Source: JAMZMI01 sp039970095
GTDB taxonomy: Bacteria; Bacteroidota; Bacteroidia; Cytophagales; Cyclobacteriaceae
Assembly (NCBI GenBank): GCA_039970095.1
Contig: JBDVMP010000072.1
Span: forward strand, 12,790 to 76,789
DNA length: 64,000 nucleotides
Direction: 5' to 3'
Shown: piece after piece, positions 45,309 to 53,589 of the stretch
Layout: every line of letters starts with the position of its first letter
How positions within the stretch are numbered: position 1 is the stretch's first letter
Made by a program: the position numbers and the translations under genes
Notes under the pieces: model-generated
What the model was told of the DNA's origin: nothing
Databases searched by the model: none
Seen by the model: only the letters and a program-made list of their open reading frames with translations

Positions 45309-45896
45309 ATGAGAAAATTAGGTTACATGCTCTTTCATCCAGACAGCACAGACATCATCAAGGAATCCGATTATCTCACATCAAATGGGTGCTCAATTGT
45401 ATTCATGGATCCTTACAGTAATGTGAAAAAAAATCCTTTTAATGAGTACACTCAATTCGAGCTAATGCTAACATTAAGTAAACCAAATGATATAGTATTA
45501 ATTAGAGACCTAAGTTATATCGCTTCCTCATTTAAACATCTGATCCAAATCTTAGAAAGGTTTATTGAGCACTCCATTCATCTTATTTGTATAGAAGAAA
45601 ATATCAATACTAAAGAATTGAACATCCACGAAGTATTCTTCACGACTAAAATATTCAAAAAATTATATAGTCAAGAGCTAGCCAGCAAGAGCAATGAGAC
45701 CCGAATAAATAGCGATACAAAACGTACTGGTAAGACTAAAGGATTAAAAGAAAAAACTCTGAAAAAGGCTAGGAAAGTTTGGGAACTAAAGAAGGAGGGA
45801 AGGCTTAAGAATCAAGAAATTATGGATTTATTGGGCATAAATCAAGGGTCATATTATCAGTATTGTAAGCTTGGAAAGGATGGATTTCTTGATTGA
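45309..45896 (+). CDS. Inactive serine-recombinase-like protein 1
   Basis: 195 aa with the full resolvase outline: MRKLGYMLFHPDST for the first strand, LIRDLSYIASSFKHLIQILE for the central helix, ICIEENINTKELN, and a C-terminal arm with HTH (GKTKGLKEKTLKKARKVW, then NQEIMDLLGINQGSYYQY). The catalytic Ser and Arg of the Y-x-R-V-S motif are replaced (LFHP), and the other active-site arginines are mostly lost. It can probably still bind DNA. It may be a targeting or regulatory protein for transposition. Confidence 0.75.
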   Translation: MRKLGYMLFHPDSTDIIKESDYLTSNGCSIVFMDPYSNVKKNPFNEYTQFELMLTLSKPNDIVLIRDLSYIASSFKHLIQILERFIEHSIHLICIEENINTKELNIHEVFFTTKIFKKLYSQELASKSNETRINSDTKRTGKTKGLKEKTLKKARKVWELKKEGRLKNQEIMDLLGINQGSYYQYCKLGKDGFLD

Positions 45897-46323
45897 GAGC
45901 GGAAGTGATGTATACAAAATTGGCTATGCTTTAATAAACAGTCCTGCGGATGATTTTCGACCACAGCTTAATGTATTGGAAGATTGCGGATGTCAAAAGA
46001 TTTATCAAGACATCGCCGTTTCATTTAAATCAGAAAGGCCAGGCTTGTCGGACTTGATAATGGAATTGAGTAACAATAAACATGTTGAAATATATTGTGA
46101 AAGCTTCTTTTCTATATTCAAAACCGTTGACACATTCTTACCATTAGCAGATCTTGTTATAGAAAAGGAAGCTAAGGTTATTCTACTTACCGAAGGAATA
46201 ACGGTAAGCATTGAAAGCATTAACATGATTTCGGTTTGGTACGATCTGATGAATTTTAAGGTGAATCATCGTGCGAGAAGAAGAGCCAAACCCAACAAAA
46301 AAATCAAAAAAAATGGCACATAA
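45880..46323 (+). CDS. Inactive serine-recombinase-like protein 2 (catalytic domain only)
   Basis: 147 aa from ATG 45880. It again follows the resolvase N-terminal domain: YKIGYALINSPADD (instead of GYARVST), CGCQKIYQDIAVSFKSERPGLSDLI, then VILLTEGI. The nucleophilic Ser and its Arg are absent and the later Arg pair is gone; only the ERPGL arginine remains. The HTH is replaced by a basic tail (RARRRAKPNKKIKK). It overlaps its upstream neighbour by 17 bases and the transposase by 11. Confidence 0.7.
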   Translation: MDFLIESGSDVYKIGYALINSPADDFRPQLNVLEDCGCQKIYQDIAVSFKSERPGLSDLIMELSNNKHVEIYCESFFSIFKTVDTFLPLADLVIEKEAKVILLTEGITVSIESINMISVWYDLMNFKVNHRARRRAKPNKKIKKNGT

Positions 46324-47524
46324 ATTCAAAGCGTTTGATGAGAATACATTTGTAGAGGACATTGAGAATTATGTTGATCGATATCAAAAGACCTTTCAGC
46401 GTTTCTATCATTTAGAATATGATGATGAAGAGCAAGTAAAGAACAAATCAAAACTGCACGCCATCTATCATTATGTCTTAAACCTAGCCAATCAATCTAA
46501 GAAGGAGAGGGGCTGCTACAAAAAGGATATACACCGCAAGCTTAAGCATCTAAAAAAAGGCCACATTCAATCAAATTACGACCATTTTACATCTGTGCTC
46601 AAATTAATGGGTGAGACATCAATTCAGGAGGTCTTAATACATGGAGCCAAAGGAGAGCCGAGGTATAAGTCTCGGAAGTTCAATCCATTGTTGATTGATC
46701 ATTTGGATGTAGTATACACTGAAAACCCTCTAATGAAATATAGACAGTTTCACGAACTGTTAATAGAAAAAGCTGAGAGTGAAAGGTGGTGGGGGGTGCC
46801 TTCAATACATTTCATTAAACGACATCTTTCAAATAAGAAAAGACAAAATGAGCTCCGAGCTCCAAGAAATGGTGAAAGTCATTTTAGAAAAACTATCGGG
46901 AAGCAAATGCATTTTACTACTCCTGAATTTGCAGGACAATTACTAGAAATTGATGGTAGCCGATTACAAATACCATATAATAATGAAGAGAAAAAACGTA
47001 TTGACTTCCTAACAGTGTTTGTTATTCTTGATGTCACTTCTTCAGCTATTTTAGGCTACTCACATGGTCATTTTGAATCTTCGACAGTTGTAGTTAATGC
47101 CTTTAAAAGGTTCTTTAATGAACATTCTTTTTTACCGCTTCAAATCACACGCGATGGTTGCTCGGCATTTAAAAAAGAATTCATATTTATGGAAGAGTTC
47201 ATGACTAGCAAAGGAGTCAATATCATTGTTACTTCCGACCCACAAGGCAAGCCACACGTCGAAAATTTCTATAAAGTTTTTGCCAGTTCAATCTGCTCAT
47301 ATCATAAAGAATTTATTGGGCTAGGAATTACTTCGACGAATATTGATTCACGACTTACCGATAAGAAAACACTAAAAAGATTGATTGGGGACAGGAATAA
47401 GCTTTCTTCTTATGAAGAATTGGTTTACGACGTGGATATTTTGATGAGCAAGTATTTAAATATGATTTTCAATGGAAGTGAATCCGCCAAGATGAAGTTT
47501 GACCGTAAGTTTGAATTATCTTAA
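46313..47524 (+). CDS. DDE transposase (TniA/MuA type), N-terminal and catalytic part
   Basis: 403 aa from ATG 46313; GTG 46271 would add 14 residues. The integrase core has LLEIDGSRLQ (Asp214), ITRDGCSAF (Asp281) and PHVENFYKVF (Glu317), a D-D(35)E spacing. The reading frame ends at TAA 47522-47524, yet the same frame continues without another stop into 47558-48103, which encodes the expected C-terminal domain. So one stop codon splits a transposase of about 596 aa. Transposition may be lost unless both pieces work together. Confidence 0.9.
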   Translation: MAHKFKAFDENTFVEDIENYVDRYQKTFQRFYHLEYDDEEQVKNKSKLHAIYHYVLNLANQSKKERGCYKKDIHRKLKHLKKGHIQSNYDHFTSVLKLMGETSIQEVLIHGAKGEPRYKSRKFNPLLIDHLDVVYTENPLMKYRQFHELLIEKAESERWWGVPSIHFIKRHLSNKKRQNELRAPRNGESHFRKTIGKQMHFTTPEFAGQLLEIDGSRLQIPYNNEEKKRIDFLTVFVILDVTSSAILGYSHGHFESSTVVVNAFKRFFNEHSFLPLQITRDGCSAFKKEFIFMEEFMTSKGVNIIVTSDPQGKPHVENFYKVFASSICSYHKEFIGLGITSTNIDSRLTDKKTLKRLIGDRNKLSSYEELVYDVDILMSKYLNMIFNGSESAKMKFDRKFELS

Positions 47525-47557
47525 GTCACATCACTTTCTGAATCAGATAAAACAGCT

Positions 47558-48103
47558 ATGACGGGGAGATATAAGTCAATGGCCATTTCTAATTGTGAAA
47601 TTGCAATTACCTATAAGCGAAAAAAGCACTTTTATCAAATCCCTGGATTTGATGGAGAGTCAATTGCAGAAGTTTTCGTAGCATACAATACTGAAGATCT
47701 TGGTGTAGTCCACCTCTACAAGGATAATTTTGAATTCTGGCAAACAGTTAAGGAATATGAAGTCATTCCTTTTCTAGCAAGCCAAAGAACTTCCTCTCAA
47801 CAAGAACGATACATTAAAGAATTGTCATCTCGAAGAAACAGGTTCAAGCAATTAAAGAAAGAAGTGAAAGACAAGGAGAGGAGAGTCTCGGAGGCCTATT
47901 CGAGTAATCCAAGTTTTGAGGTTATAAGGATTCATCGAAACAAGGAAGATGAAGTAAATGCTCAAAATGAGTTTACAAGAAGTTTACTGGAGTCGGAATA
48001 TTTACCAGTTGAAGAGAATGGTTCAGATTTTTACCCGCCAACAACTGAAGAAACTCCAGAACTCAAAGATTTTAAAATTGAACCCTTTAGAAAAGCTAAA
48101 TAG
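47558..48103 (+). CDS. C-terminal Mu-type barrel domain of the transposase (split off by a stop)
   Basis: 181 aa, in the same frame as 46313-47524. The 11 codons between (VTSLSESDKTA) contain the LSE... linker seen before the barrel in TniA/MuA proteins. EVFVAYNTEDLGVVHLYKDNFEFW matches the Mu transposase C-terminal barrel pattern (V-x-Y-x-x-x-D-L-x-x-V-x-V-Y). A long charged tail follows, as for binding the ATPase partner. It could be translated on its own from ATG 47558. Confidence 0.8.
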   Translation: MTGRYKSMAISNCEIAITYKRKKHFYQIPGFDGESIAEVFVAYNTEDLGVVHLYKDNFEFWQTVKEYEVIPFLASQRTSSQQERYIKELSSRRNRFKQLKKEVKDKERRVSEAYSSNPSFEVIRIHRNKEDEVNAQNEFTRSLLESEYLPVEENGSDFYPPTTEETPELKDFKIEPFRKAK

Positions 48104-48110
48104 TTAAGAC

Positions 48111-48806
48111 ATGAATAAGGAATTTGAAATTGAATGGATCAAATCCAAAAACTACCACAAACTTCAGCCAGTATTGGAGAAAGCTTACGACCATCACCAA
48201 ATGGTTGTTGTGATCGGTGATGTTGGTTGGGGTAAGTCGTGGAATTTCGAACAATTTGAAAGTTGCAATTCAAATGTTTATCGAGATGAAATAGAATCTG
48301 TTATGGATACATCTATTTTTTTCAACCAAATGATTACAAAGTTTGAAGTTAAGGACTATGATTCAAACAAACTATTTTATGCCATTCGTGATGCCTCTAA
48401 TGTTATAAAGAAGCTTGATTCAAAGAGTATGTATATTATTGACGAGGCTGGAAATTTCAAAATGTCAATGCTCAGACATATTCGTGACTTTCGGAAGCAT
48501 ACTCAAGATCACGCTGCGCTAATTCTTTCCGGACCAAAAAAACCATTTTATGAAACGCTGTTGAAGCATGCAAAGGATAACAAATATGGTACTAAAGAAT
48601 TTATGTCCAGAGTTAATAGGTGGGTTTTCCTAGATCAACCGACGACAGAAGAATTAGTAGGAGTATTTAAAGCAAATGGATTTAGTGATAAAGATATACC
48701 TAAACTAATGGTGGGATGTACAAATTTTCGCGATGTGGAGAACAAGATTGTTAATTATTGGATTGATAACGGAATTAATCCTAAACTGAAACAAAATGCT
48801 AGTTAG
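48111..48806 (+). CDS. MuB/TniB-type AAA ATPase of transposition
   Basis: 231 aa with Walker A GDVGWGKS (36-43) and Walker B MYIIDEAG (Asp110, Glu111). Following LILSGPKK...FMSRVNRWVFLDQPTTEELVGVF matches the AAA sensor and lid region of TniB/MuB proteins. Such proteins coat target DNA and deliver the transposase. It begins 7 bases after the transposase C-terminal piece and overlaps the next gene by 11 bases. Confidence 0.88.
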   Translation: MNKEFEIEWIKSKNYHKLQPVLEKAYDHHQMVVVIGDVGWGKSWNFEQFESCNSNVYRDEIESVMDTSIFFNQMITKFEVKDYDSNKLFYAIRDASNVIKKLDSKSMYIIDEAGNFKMSMLRHIRDFRKHTQDHAALILSGPKKPFYETLLKHAKDNKYGTKEFMSRVNRWVFLDQPTTEELVGVFKANGFSDKDIPKLMVGCTNFRDVENKIVNYWIDNGINPKLKQNAS

Positions 48807-49428
48807 AGATCAAATTAAGTATAATGTTGAGGATCAATTAATATTGTTGAATCAAGTAGTAAAAGGTGAGCTGAATGTAACTTTTGAAGAAAAACTTCAT
48901 CTACCAACTCAATCTGAATTGGATGATATATTGGCAATGACAAACCAATTTATGATTAATTCTAATGAAGTTCTCTTTATAGAAATTCAGGTGTTATTAT
49001 TCCTTACAATTGTCCAAGGTCTAAGCTTAGTGCAAGCCATAAATTTAAAATTTAGTAATTGGAAGGAGCTTGATAGATTTAGTTACGAAGGCACTAAACT
49101 CTCGATTACTTCAAAAAACACGTATTGTGATGGTATTATAAAAATCTTGGATCATAATGATCACAACGAAAAAGTCTTCAGACAACTAAATCAGAAAAAT
49201 GTGTTGAATTGTCTAAACCTTTATCTAGTGATGAATGGCCTTGAGATTCTATTTACAGCAGAAACTCTAAAGATAACATTTGGGAGATTTCATTATTTAA
49301 GACATGGTAGATTTCGTGGTACTCGCGAATTTCTAAAGAATTATTTCTCGTGTGATAGTCATATAGAACTACTAGTCAAATTGAAGTTAGTTGACTCAAT
49401 ATTTTACAATACTATGATGCGAGATTAA
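48796..49428 (+). CDS. Last transposon gene, unknown; faintly tyrosine-recombinase-like
   Basis: 210 aa. No family recognised with confidence. The order LLFLTIVQGLSLVQAINLKFSNW ... LSITSKNTYCDG ... FHYLRHGRFRGTREFLKNYF recalls the catalytic domain of tyrosine recombinases (helix, K-beta strand, H-x-L-R-H box), but the first Arg and the C-terminal Tyr box are not clear, so it may be an inactive relative or chance. Its position after the ATPase gene is where tniQ lies in Tn5053, but no TniQ signature is seen. Confidence 0.5.
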   Translation: MLVRDQIKYNVEDQLILLNQVVKGELNVTFEEKLHLPTQSELDDILAMTNQFMINSNEVLFIEIQVLLFLTIVQGLSLVQAINLKFSNWKELDRFSYEGTKLSITSKNTYCDGIIKILDHNDHNEKVFRQLNQKNVLNCLNLYLVMNGLEILFTAETLKITFGRFHYLRHGRFRGTREFLKNYFSCDSHIELLVKLKLVDSIFYNTMMRD

Positions 49429-49489
49429 TGACTTAGAATTTTTGTGCACCAACCGGGCAGTTTACTTTACTTATTGATGCACTGTTTCA

Positions 49490-49543
49490 CACAGTTATAT
49501 ATCTGATCTTATGTGTAAATACTCGCAAATGCTCGTATTACGG
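49490..49543. repeat. Right-edge copy of the island-flanking repeat
   Basis: CACAG TTATATATCTGATCTTAT, then GTGTAAATACTCGC and TGCTCGTATT, matches 16535-16600 in the same orientation except for a 14-base gap and a few changes. It lies 61 bases after the last transposon gene. TATTATGTTAAGTAAGAT at about 49573-49590 also resembles a stretch near 24593. No gene is seen in 49429-49724. Confidence 0.55.
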
Positions 49544-49674
49544 CAAATCACTAATATTGTTATATAATTTATATTATGTTAAGTAAGATTTGATGCTATT
49601 ACCCCTGCCTTTATTATTCTGTATATTTCTATTGAGCCTTGAGCTTAGATCCACTCTGGTTGTGATGCAAAAAA

Positions 49675-49702
49675 AAAGACCGTGTTAACTAACACGGTCT
49701 TT
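49675..49702 (-). terminator. Intrinsic terminator of the TPR/gyrA unit
   Basis: Exact 13-base arms AAAGACCGTGTTA (49675-49687) and TAACACGGTCTTT (49690-49702). Read on the minus strand the hairpin is followed by a run of Ts. It lies 23 bases past the stop of the TPR gene at 49725. Confidence 0.9.
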
Positions 49703-49724
49703 ACTTTCAATGACTATATATCTT

Positions 49725-50900
49725 TTACTCTGGAAGACTCTCTGCTGCTTCCTGAACCTTCTCCGCTTCATCGTAGCGCTCCAGTCTGTTGTAGATATAC
49801 GCAAGCGTTTCTCCTACTTGTTTATCAGTGCTGCGAATCTCCCACAGCTTTTCCCATTGTGGCAAAGCCTCACCATATTTTTCTTTGATCACGGGCTTTA
49901 GCTCTCTGGCTTTCTTTTGATCAGCTTTGCTGATACCCAGGTTTGTGTACTCCTTAAACACTTCATTTGCTTTGTTAAGCAGAATCACACCTTTATTAAA
50001 GTTAGACTCAAAGTGATTCGGATCTACATCCAAAGCTCTGTTGTATGTCTCCATAGCCTTGTCCACCTGATCCAGTTCTTCGTACATAGCCGCCAGCGTA
50101 AAGATTAAGTTGGTGTTATCAGGCTCATCGGCAATCGCAGCTTCAAGATTGTTTTTGGCATCTTCTACCATGTCCAGCTTAATCAAAAGGTTGATTTCAT
50201 TTTTGGCAAGATCTGAATTTAGCGGATAAGCTTCTCGTCCTCTTCTGACAGCCGCCAGCGCAGCTTCGCTATCTTCTTTAACTGTACTTTGGATACTCAC
50301 CAGGTTCAAGAACATATCAAGGGACTTGGCACCAGCATCAATAGCATCAGAGTATCCTTTGATCGCAGCATCCCACAACTCTCCATTATGAGCAGCATAA
50401 GCCGCATTTTTGAATGAATTGGTGTCACCAGGCTTTACTTGTTCTGATTTGTAAAACTGATCTACGGCAGTTTGAAATTCCTGTGCTTCAAACGCTTCTA
50501 TAGCGGTATTGAAATAATAAGAATAATAAGTATCCTCTTGCTGTGACTGTGAAACTGGCAGACCTATTTCATTTGTGATAAAATACTCCTTCTCAGGGTC
50601 ACCCAGCTCATTTGCTTTTGCAAATGCTGCTACAGCCTCTTCTAATGCATTGTCGCTCAAAGCTGCTTTTTCTGCATTTGAAGTGGTATCAATGGTAGCA
50701 TAAATAAGAGCTCTATAGTACCATGTTTTGCCATTATCCTTGATTTTTTCAAATTCGATGGCATCATCAATAATCGCCTTGGCTTCTGCCAACTCACCTT
50801 TTTCTCTCAAGGAATTGGCCTTATTGATTTTTGGCTTCTTTTGACTAAAGCCTGCAATACTAATTGCCAGTATTGCTGTCAACAATATTGATCTTTTCAT
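49725..50900 (-). CDS. Secreted tetratricopeptide-repeat protein
   Basis: 391 aa with a signal peptide (MKRSILLTAILAISIAGFSQ). TPR units follow, for example TWYYRALIYA, NSFKNAAYAAHNGELWDAAI and a clear one near residue 265-300 (LAAMYEELDQVDKAMETYNRALDVDPNHFES in outline). Periplasmic TPR proteins act as assembly scaffolds; the partner is unknown. It follows gyrA by 47 bases on the minus strand, so the two are likely co-transcribed up to the terminator at 49675. Confidence 0.85.
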   Translation of the reverse strand: MKRSILLTAILAISIAGFSQKKPKINKANSLREKGELAEAKAIIDDAIEFEKIKDNGKTWYYRALIYATIDTTSNAEKAALSDNALEEAVAAFAKANELGDPEKEYFITNEIGLPVSQSQQEDTYYSYYFNTAIEAFEAQEFQTAVDQFYKSEQVKPGDTNSFKNAAYAAHNGELWDAAIKGYSDAIDAGAKSLDMFLNLVSIQSTVKEDSEAALAAVRRGREAYPLNSDLAKNEINLLIKLDMVEDAKNNLEAAIADEPDNTNLIFTLAAMYEELDQVDKAMETYNRALDVDPNHFESNFNKGVILLNKANEVFKEYTNLGISKADQKKARELKPVIKEKYGEALPQWEKLWEIRSTDKQVGETLAYIYNRLERYDEAEKVQEAAESLPE

Positions 50901-50947
50901 AATTCTTTGGTCTAAATAATTAATTCTTCTTATTGGATTTACTTCAA

Positions 50948-53521
50948 TTAATCTTGTGATTCTTCAGTGTTATCAGCATCGCCTTTTCCTTCTTCGCCTC
51001 CGTTTTCAATTTCCGGATCTTCTTCTTCTCCTTCAATTTTGGTAATGCTCGCTACGGCAGAGATTTCATCGTTTTCATTCAATCTGATCAATCTCACTCC
51101 TTGAGTAGCACGTCCCATCACCCTCAGGCTTGATACAGCCATTCTTATTGCTATACCGGACTTGTTAATGATCATCAGGTCGTCCATGTCTGTCACAGCC
51201 TTAATGGTCACCAATCCGCCTGTTTTTTCTGTGATATTCATGGTTTTCACTCCCTTACCACCACGTTTCGTGATTCGGTAATCTTCGAGCTCAGACCTCT
51301 TTCCATACCCCTTATCTGACACTACCAACAATTGCGGTGGTTCCTTGTGGTCAACACAAACCATACCAACTACATATTCACCATCCTTCAGGTTGATTCC
51401 CCTCACTCCCGCTGCGGTTCGTCCCATACCTCTCACATCTGACTCGTGGAAGTTGATAGCACGTCCGGAATTGGAAGCAATCACAATATGTGAATCACCA
51501 TCCGTGAGCTGTACATTCAGAAGAATATCTCCTTCGTGAACCGTGATCGCATTGATTCCGTTTTGTCTCGGTCTACTGTAGGCTTCAAGCGACGTTTTCT
51601 TGATGGTACCATTGCGTGTACACATCACCAGGTAATTGTTATTGATATAGTCAGGGTCAGTCAATGTTTTCACATTGATAACAGATCTCACTTTATCTTC
51701 AGCCTCGATGTTAATAAGGTTTTGAATGGCACGTCCTTTGGACGTTTTGCTGCCTTCAGGTATGGCCCATACTTTGTGCCAGAATACCTTTCCAAACTCT
51801 GTGAAGATAAGGAGGTAATTGTGCGAAGTAGCCACAAACAGATGTTCTGTGAAGTCGCTATCCTTCGTCGTTACTGCACGTGAGCCAACACCGCCACGTC
51901 CTTGTGTTCTGTACTCTACAAGCGGCGTTCGCTTGATGTAGCCCTCGCTTGAAATGGTTATCACCATTTCTTCGTCCGGAATCATGTCCTCGGCGGTGAA
52001 CTCATCGGCAGCATGTTCGATGTTGCTGCGGCGCACATCGCCATATCTATCACTGACCTCTGAAAGTTCATCTTTGATGATCTGCATCCTTCTGCTTTCG
52101 TCGGCAAGGATGTCTTTCAGGTCTTCGATCAGGAGTTTGATCTCCGCGTATTCCTTTTCAATCTTCTCACGCTCCAGACCAGTCAGTCTCTGCAAACGCA
52201 TGTCCAGGATTGCACGGGCCTGTATTTCTGAAAGCGAGAATTTTTCCATCAAACCATTTCTGGCTATCTCCGGATCACGTGAGCTTCGGATCAAAGCGAT
52301 CACCTCATCGAGGTTATCAAGCGCAATCAGGTATCCCTCCAGAATATGTGCTCTCTTTTCAGCTTCCTCCAGCTCGTACTGTGTCCTTCGAACTATTACT
52401 ATATGTCTGTGATCTACATAATGACCAATTAACTCCTTAAGGTTTAACGTCTTAGGTCTCCCTCCTACAAGTGCCACATTGTTGACACTAAAGGAAGATT
52501 GAAGCTGAGTTTGTTTATAAAGGTTATTGAGGACAATATTAGGAATGGCATCTTTTCTCAATTCATAGACGATTCTCATCCCCTGTCTATCCGATTCATC
52601 CCGGATATCCATTATGCCTTCAATTTTCTTCTCGTTGATCAGCTGGGCTGTCTTCTCGATCATATTGGCCTTGTTGACCAAATATGGGATTTCGGTAATG
52701 ATGATCTGCTCTTTACCGGATTTCATCGTTTCTACCTCGGCTTTTGCCCGAAGTACAATACGACCTCTACCCGTTTCGAAAGCAGCTCTCACACCCTGAT
52801 AGCCATAGATTGTGGCTCCCGTAGGAAAGTCTGGTGCAGTTATGTACTGCATAAGACCTTCCACTTCTATGTCGTTGTTGTCTATATATGCGTTGATCCC
52901 ATTCACAACCTCAGTAAGGTTGTGAGGCGGCATATTGGTAGCCATACCTACCGCGATTCCAGAGGCTCCATTGAGCAAAAGGTTTGGAATTTTAGCGGGC
53001 AGCACTGTAGGCTCCAACACAGAGTCGTCGTAGTTTGGCGTGAAGTCAACTGTGTTTTTGTTGATATCACCCAGCAGCTCCTCAGAAATCCGCTTCAGCC
53101 TGGCCTCCGTGTAACGCATGGCAGCAGGTGAATCTCCATCCACAGAACAGAAGTTACCCTGACCGTCAACAAGCGGGTACCTTAGCGACCACTCCTGTGC
53201 CATACGCACCATGGTGTCGTACACAGCAGTATCTCCATGAGGGTGATACTTACCGAGCACATCCCCTACGATACGCGCACATTTCTTGTATGACTTGTTG
53301 TAGTTTACCCCCAATTCGTCCATACCGTAGAGAATCCGCCGGTGAACAGGCTTAAGTCCATCTCTTACGTCTGGCAAGGCTCGAGAAATGATGACCGACA
53401 TTGAATAATCAATGTACGCTCCGCGCATTTCGTCTTCTATATTTATTGGGATGATGTTTTGGCCTGCAGATGAGGCTCCTGATTCATTTTCAGGTAAGTT
53501 TTCAATATCTCCGTCTGACAT
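50948..53521 (-). CDS. gyrA: DNA gyrase subunit A
   Basis: 857 aa, typical length. The start region (MRGAYIDYSMSVIISRALPD) and the breakage-reunion centre with catalytic Tyr137 (AAMRYTEARL) are clear. The quinolone region reads HPHGDTAVYD; Thr98 lies at the E. coli Ser83 position, a natural residue in several bacteria. The C-terminal beta-pinwheel has repeated R/G loops with a GyrA-box-like KRGGKGVKT, which favours gyrase over topoisomerase IV. It has an acidic tail. It introduces negative supercoils with GyrB. Confidence 0.96.
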   Translation of the reverse strand: MSDGDIENLPENESGASSAGQNIIPINIEDEMRGAYIDYSMSVIISRALPDVRDGLKPVHRRILYGMDELGVNYNKSYKKCARIVGDVLGKYHPHGDTAVYDTMVRMAQEWSLRYPLVDGQGNFCSVDGDSPAAMRYTEARLKRISEELLGDINKNTVDFTPNYDDSVLEPTVLPAKIPNLLLNGASGIAVGMATNMPPHNLTEVVNGINAYIDNNDIEVEGLMQYITAPDFPTGATIYGYQGVRAAFETGRGRIVLRAKAEVETMKSGKEQIIITEIPYLVNKANMIEKTAQLINEKKIEGIMDIRDESDRQGMRIVYELRKDAIPNIVLNNLYKQTQLQSSFSVNNVALVGGRPKTLNLKELIGHYVDHRHIVIVRRTQYELEEAEKRAHILEGYLIALDNLDEVIALIRSSRDPEIARNGLMEKFSLSEIQARAILDMRLQRLTGLEREKIEKEYAEIKLLIEDLKDILADESRRMQIIKDELSEVSDRYGDVRRSNIEHAADEFTAEDMIPDEEMVITISSEGYIKRTPLVEYRTQGRGGVGSRAVTTKDSDFTEHLFVATSHNYLLIFTEFGKVFWHKVWAIPEGSKTSKGRAIQNLINIEAEDKVRSVINVKTLTDPDYINNNYLVMCTRNGTIKKTSLEAYSRPRQNGINAITVHEGDILLNVQLTDGDSHIVIASNSGRAINFHESDVRGMGRTAAGVRGINLKDGEYVVGMVCVDHKEPPQLLVVSDKGYGKRSELEDYRITKRGGKGVKTMNITEKTGGLVTIKAVTDMDDLMIINKSGIAIRMAVSSLRVMGRATQGVRLIRLNENDEISAVASITKIEGEEEDPEIENGGEEGKGDADNTEESQD

Positions 53522-53589
53522 GAAAAGTCTTTAATTTATGGGTCTAAATCAGGCGGCAATTTATACAAAATTTAGCTGATTATCAGGCT

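Larger units (their letters stand above)
43396..49428 (+). mobile_element. Tn5053/Mu-type transposon core (ends not defined)
   Basis: Gene order: serine resolvase, HTH protein, divergent XRE repressor, two inactive resolvase-like genes, DDE transposase in two pieces, MuB/TniB-type ATPase and a last unknown gene. This is the core set of replicative DDE transposons of the Tn5053/Mu type. I could not find terminal inverted repeats, so the outer boundaries are only those of the genes; the right limit may be near 49490. The transposase appears broken by one stop codon. Confidence 0.75.

Noticed and set aside
16445..49600. CRISPR array or tRNA attachment site in the island
   Set aside because: No regularly spaced repeats and no tRNA-like cloverleaf were seen at either edge or inside.
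53245..53260. Thr98 in GyrA as a quinolone-resistance change
   Set aside because: Thr at this position is the natural residue in several bacteria, so it does not show resistance by itself.
51345..53355. Several plus-strand open frames, one of 210 codons
   Set aside because: They are antisense shadows of gyrA.
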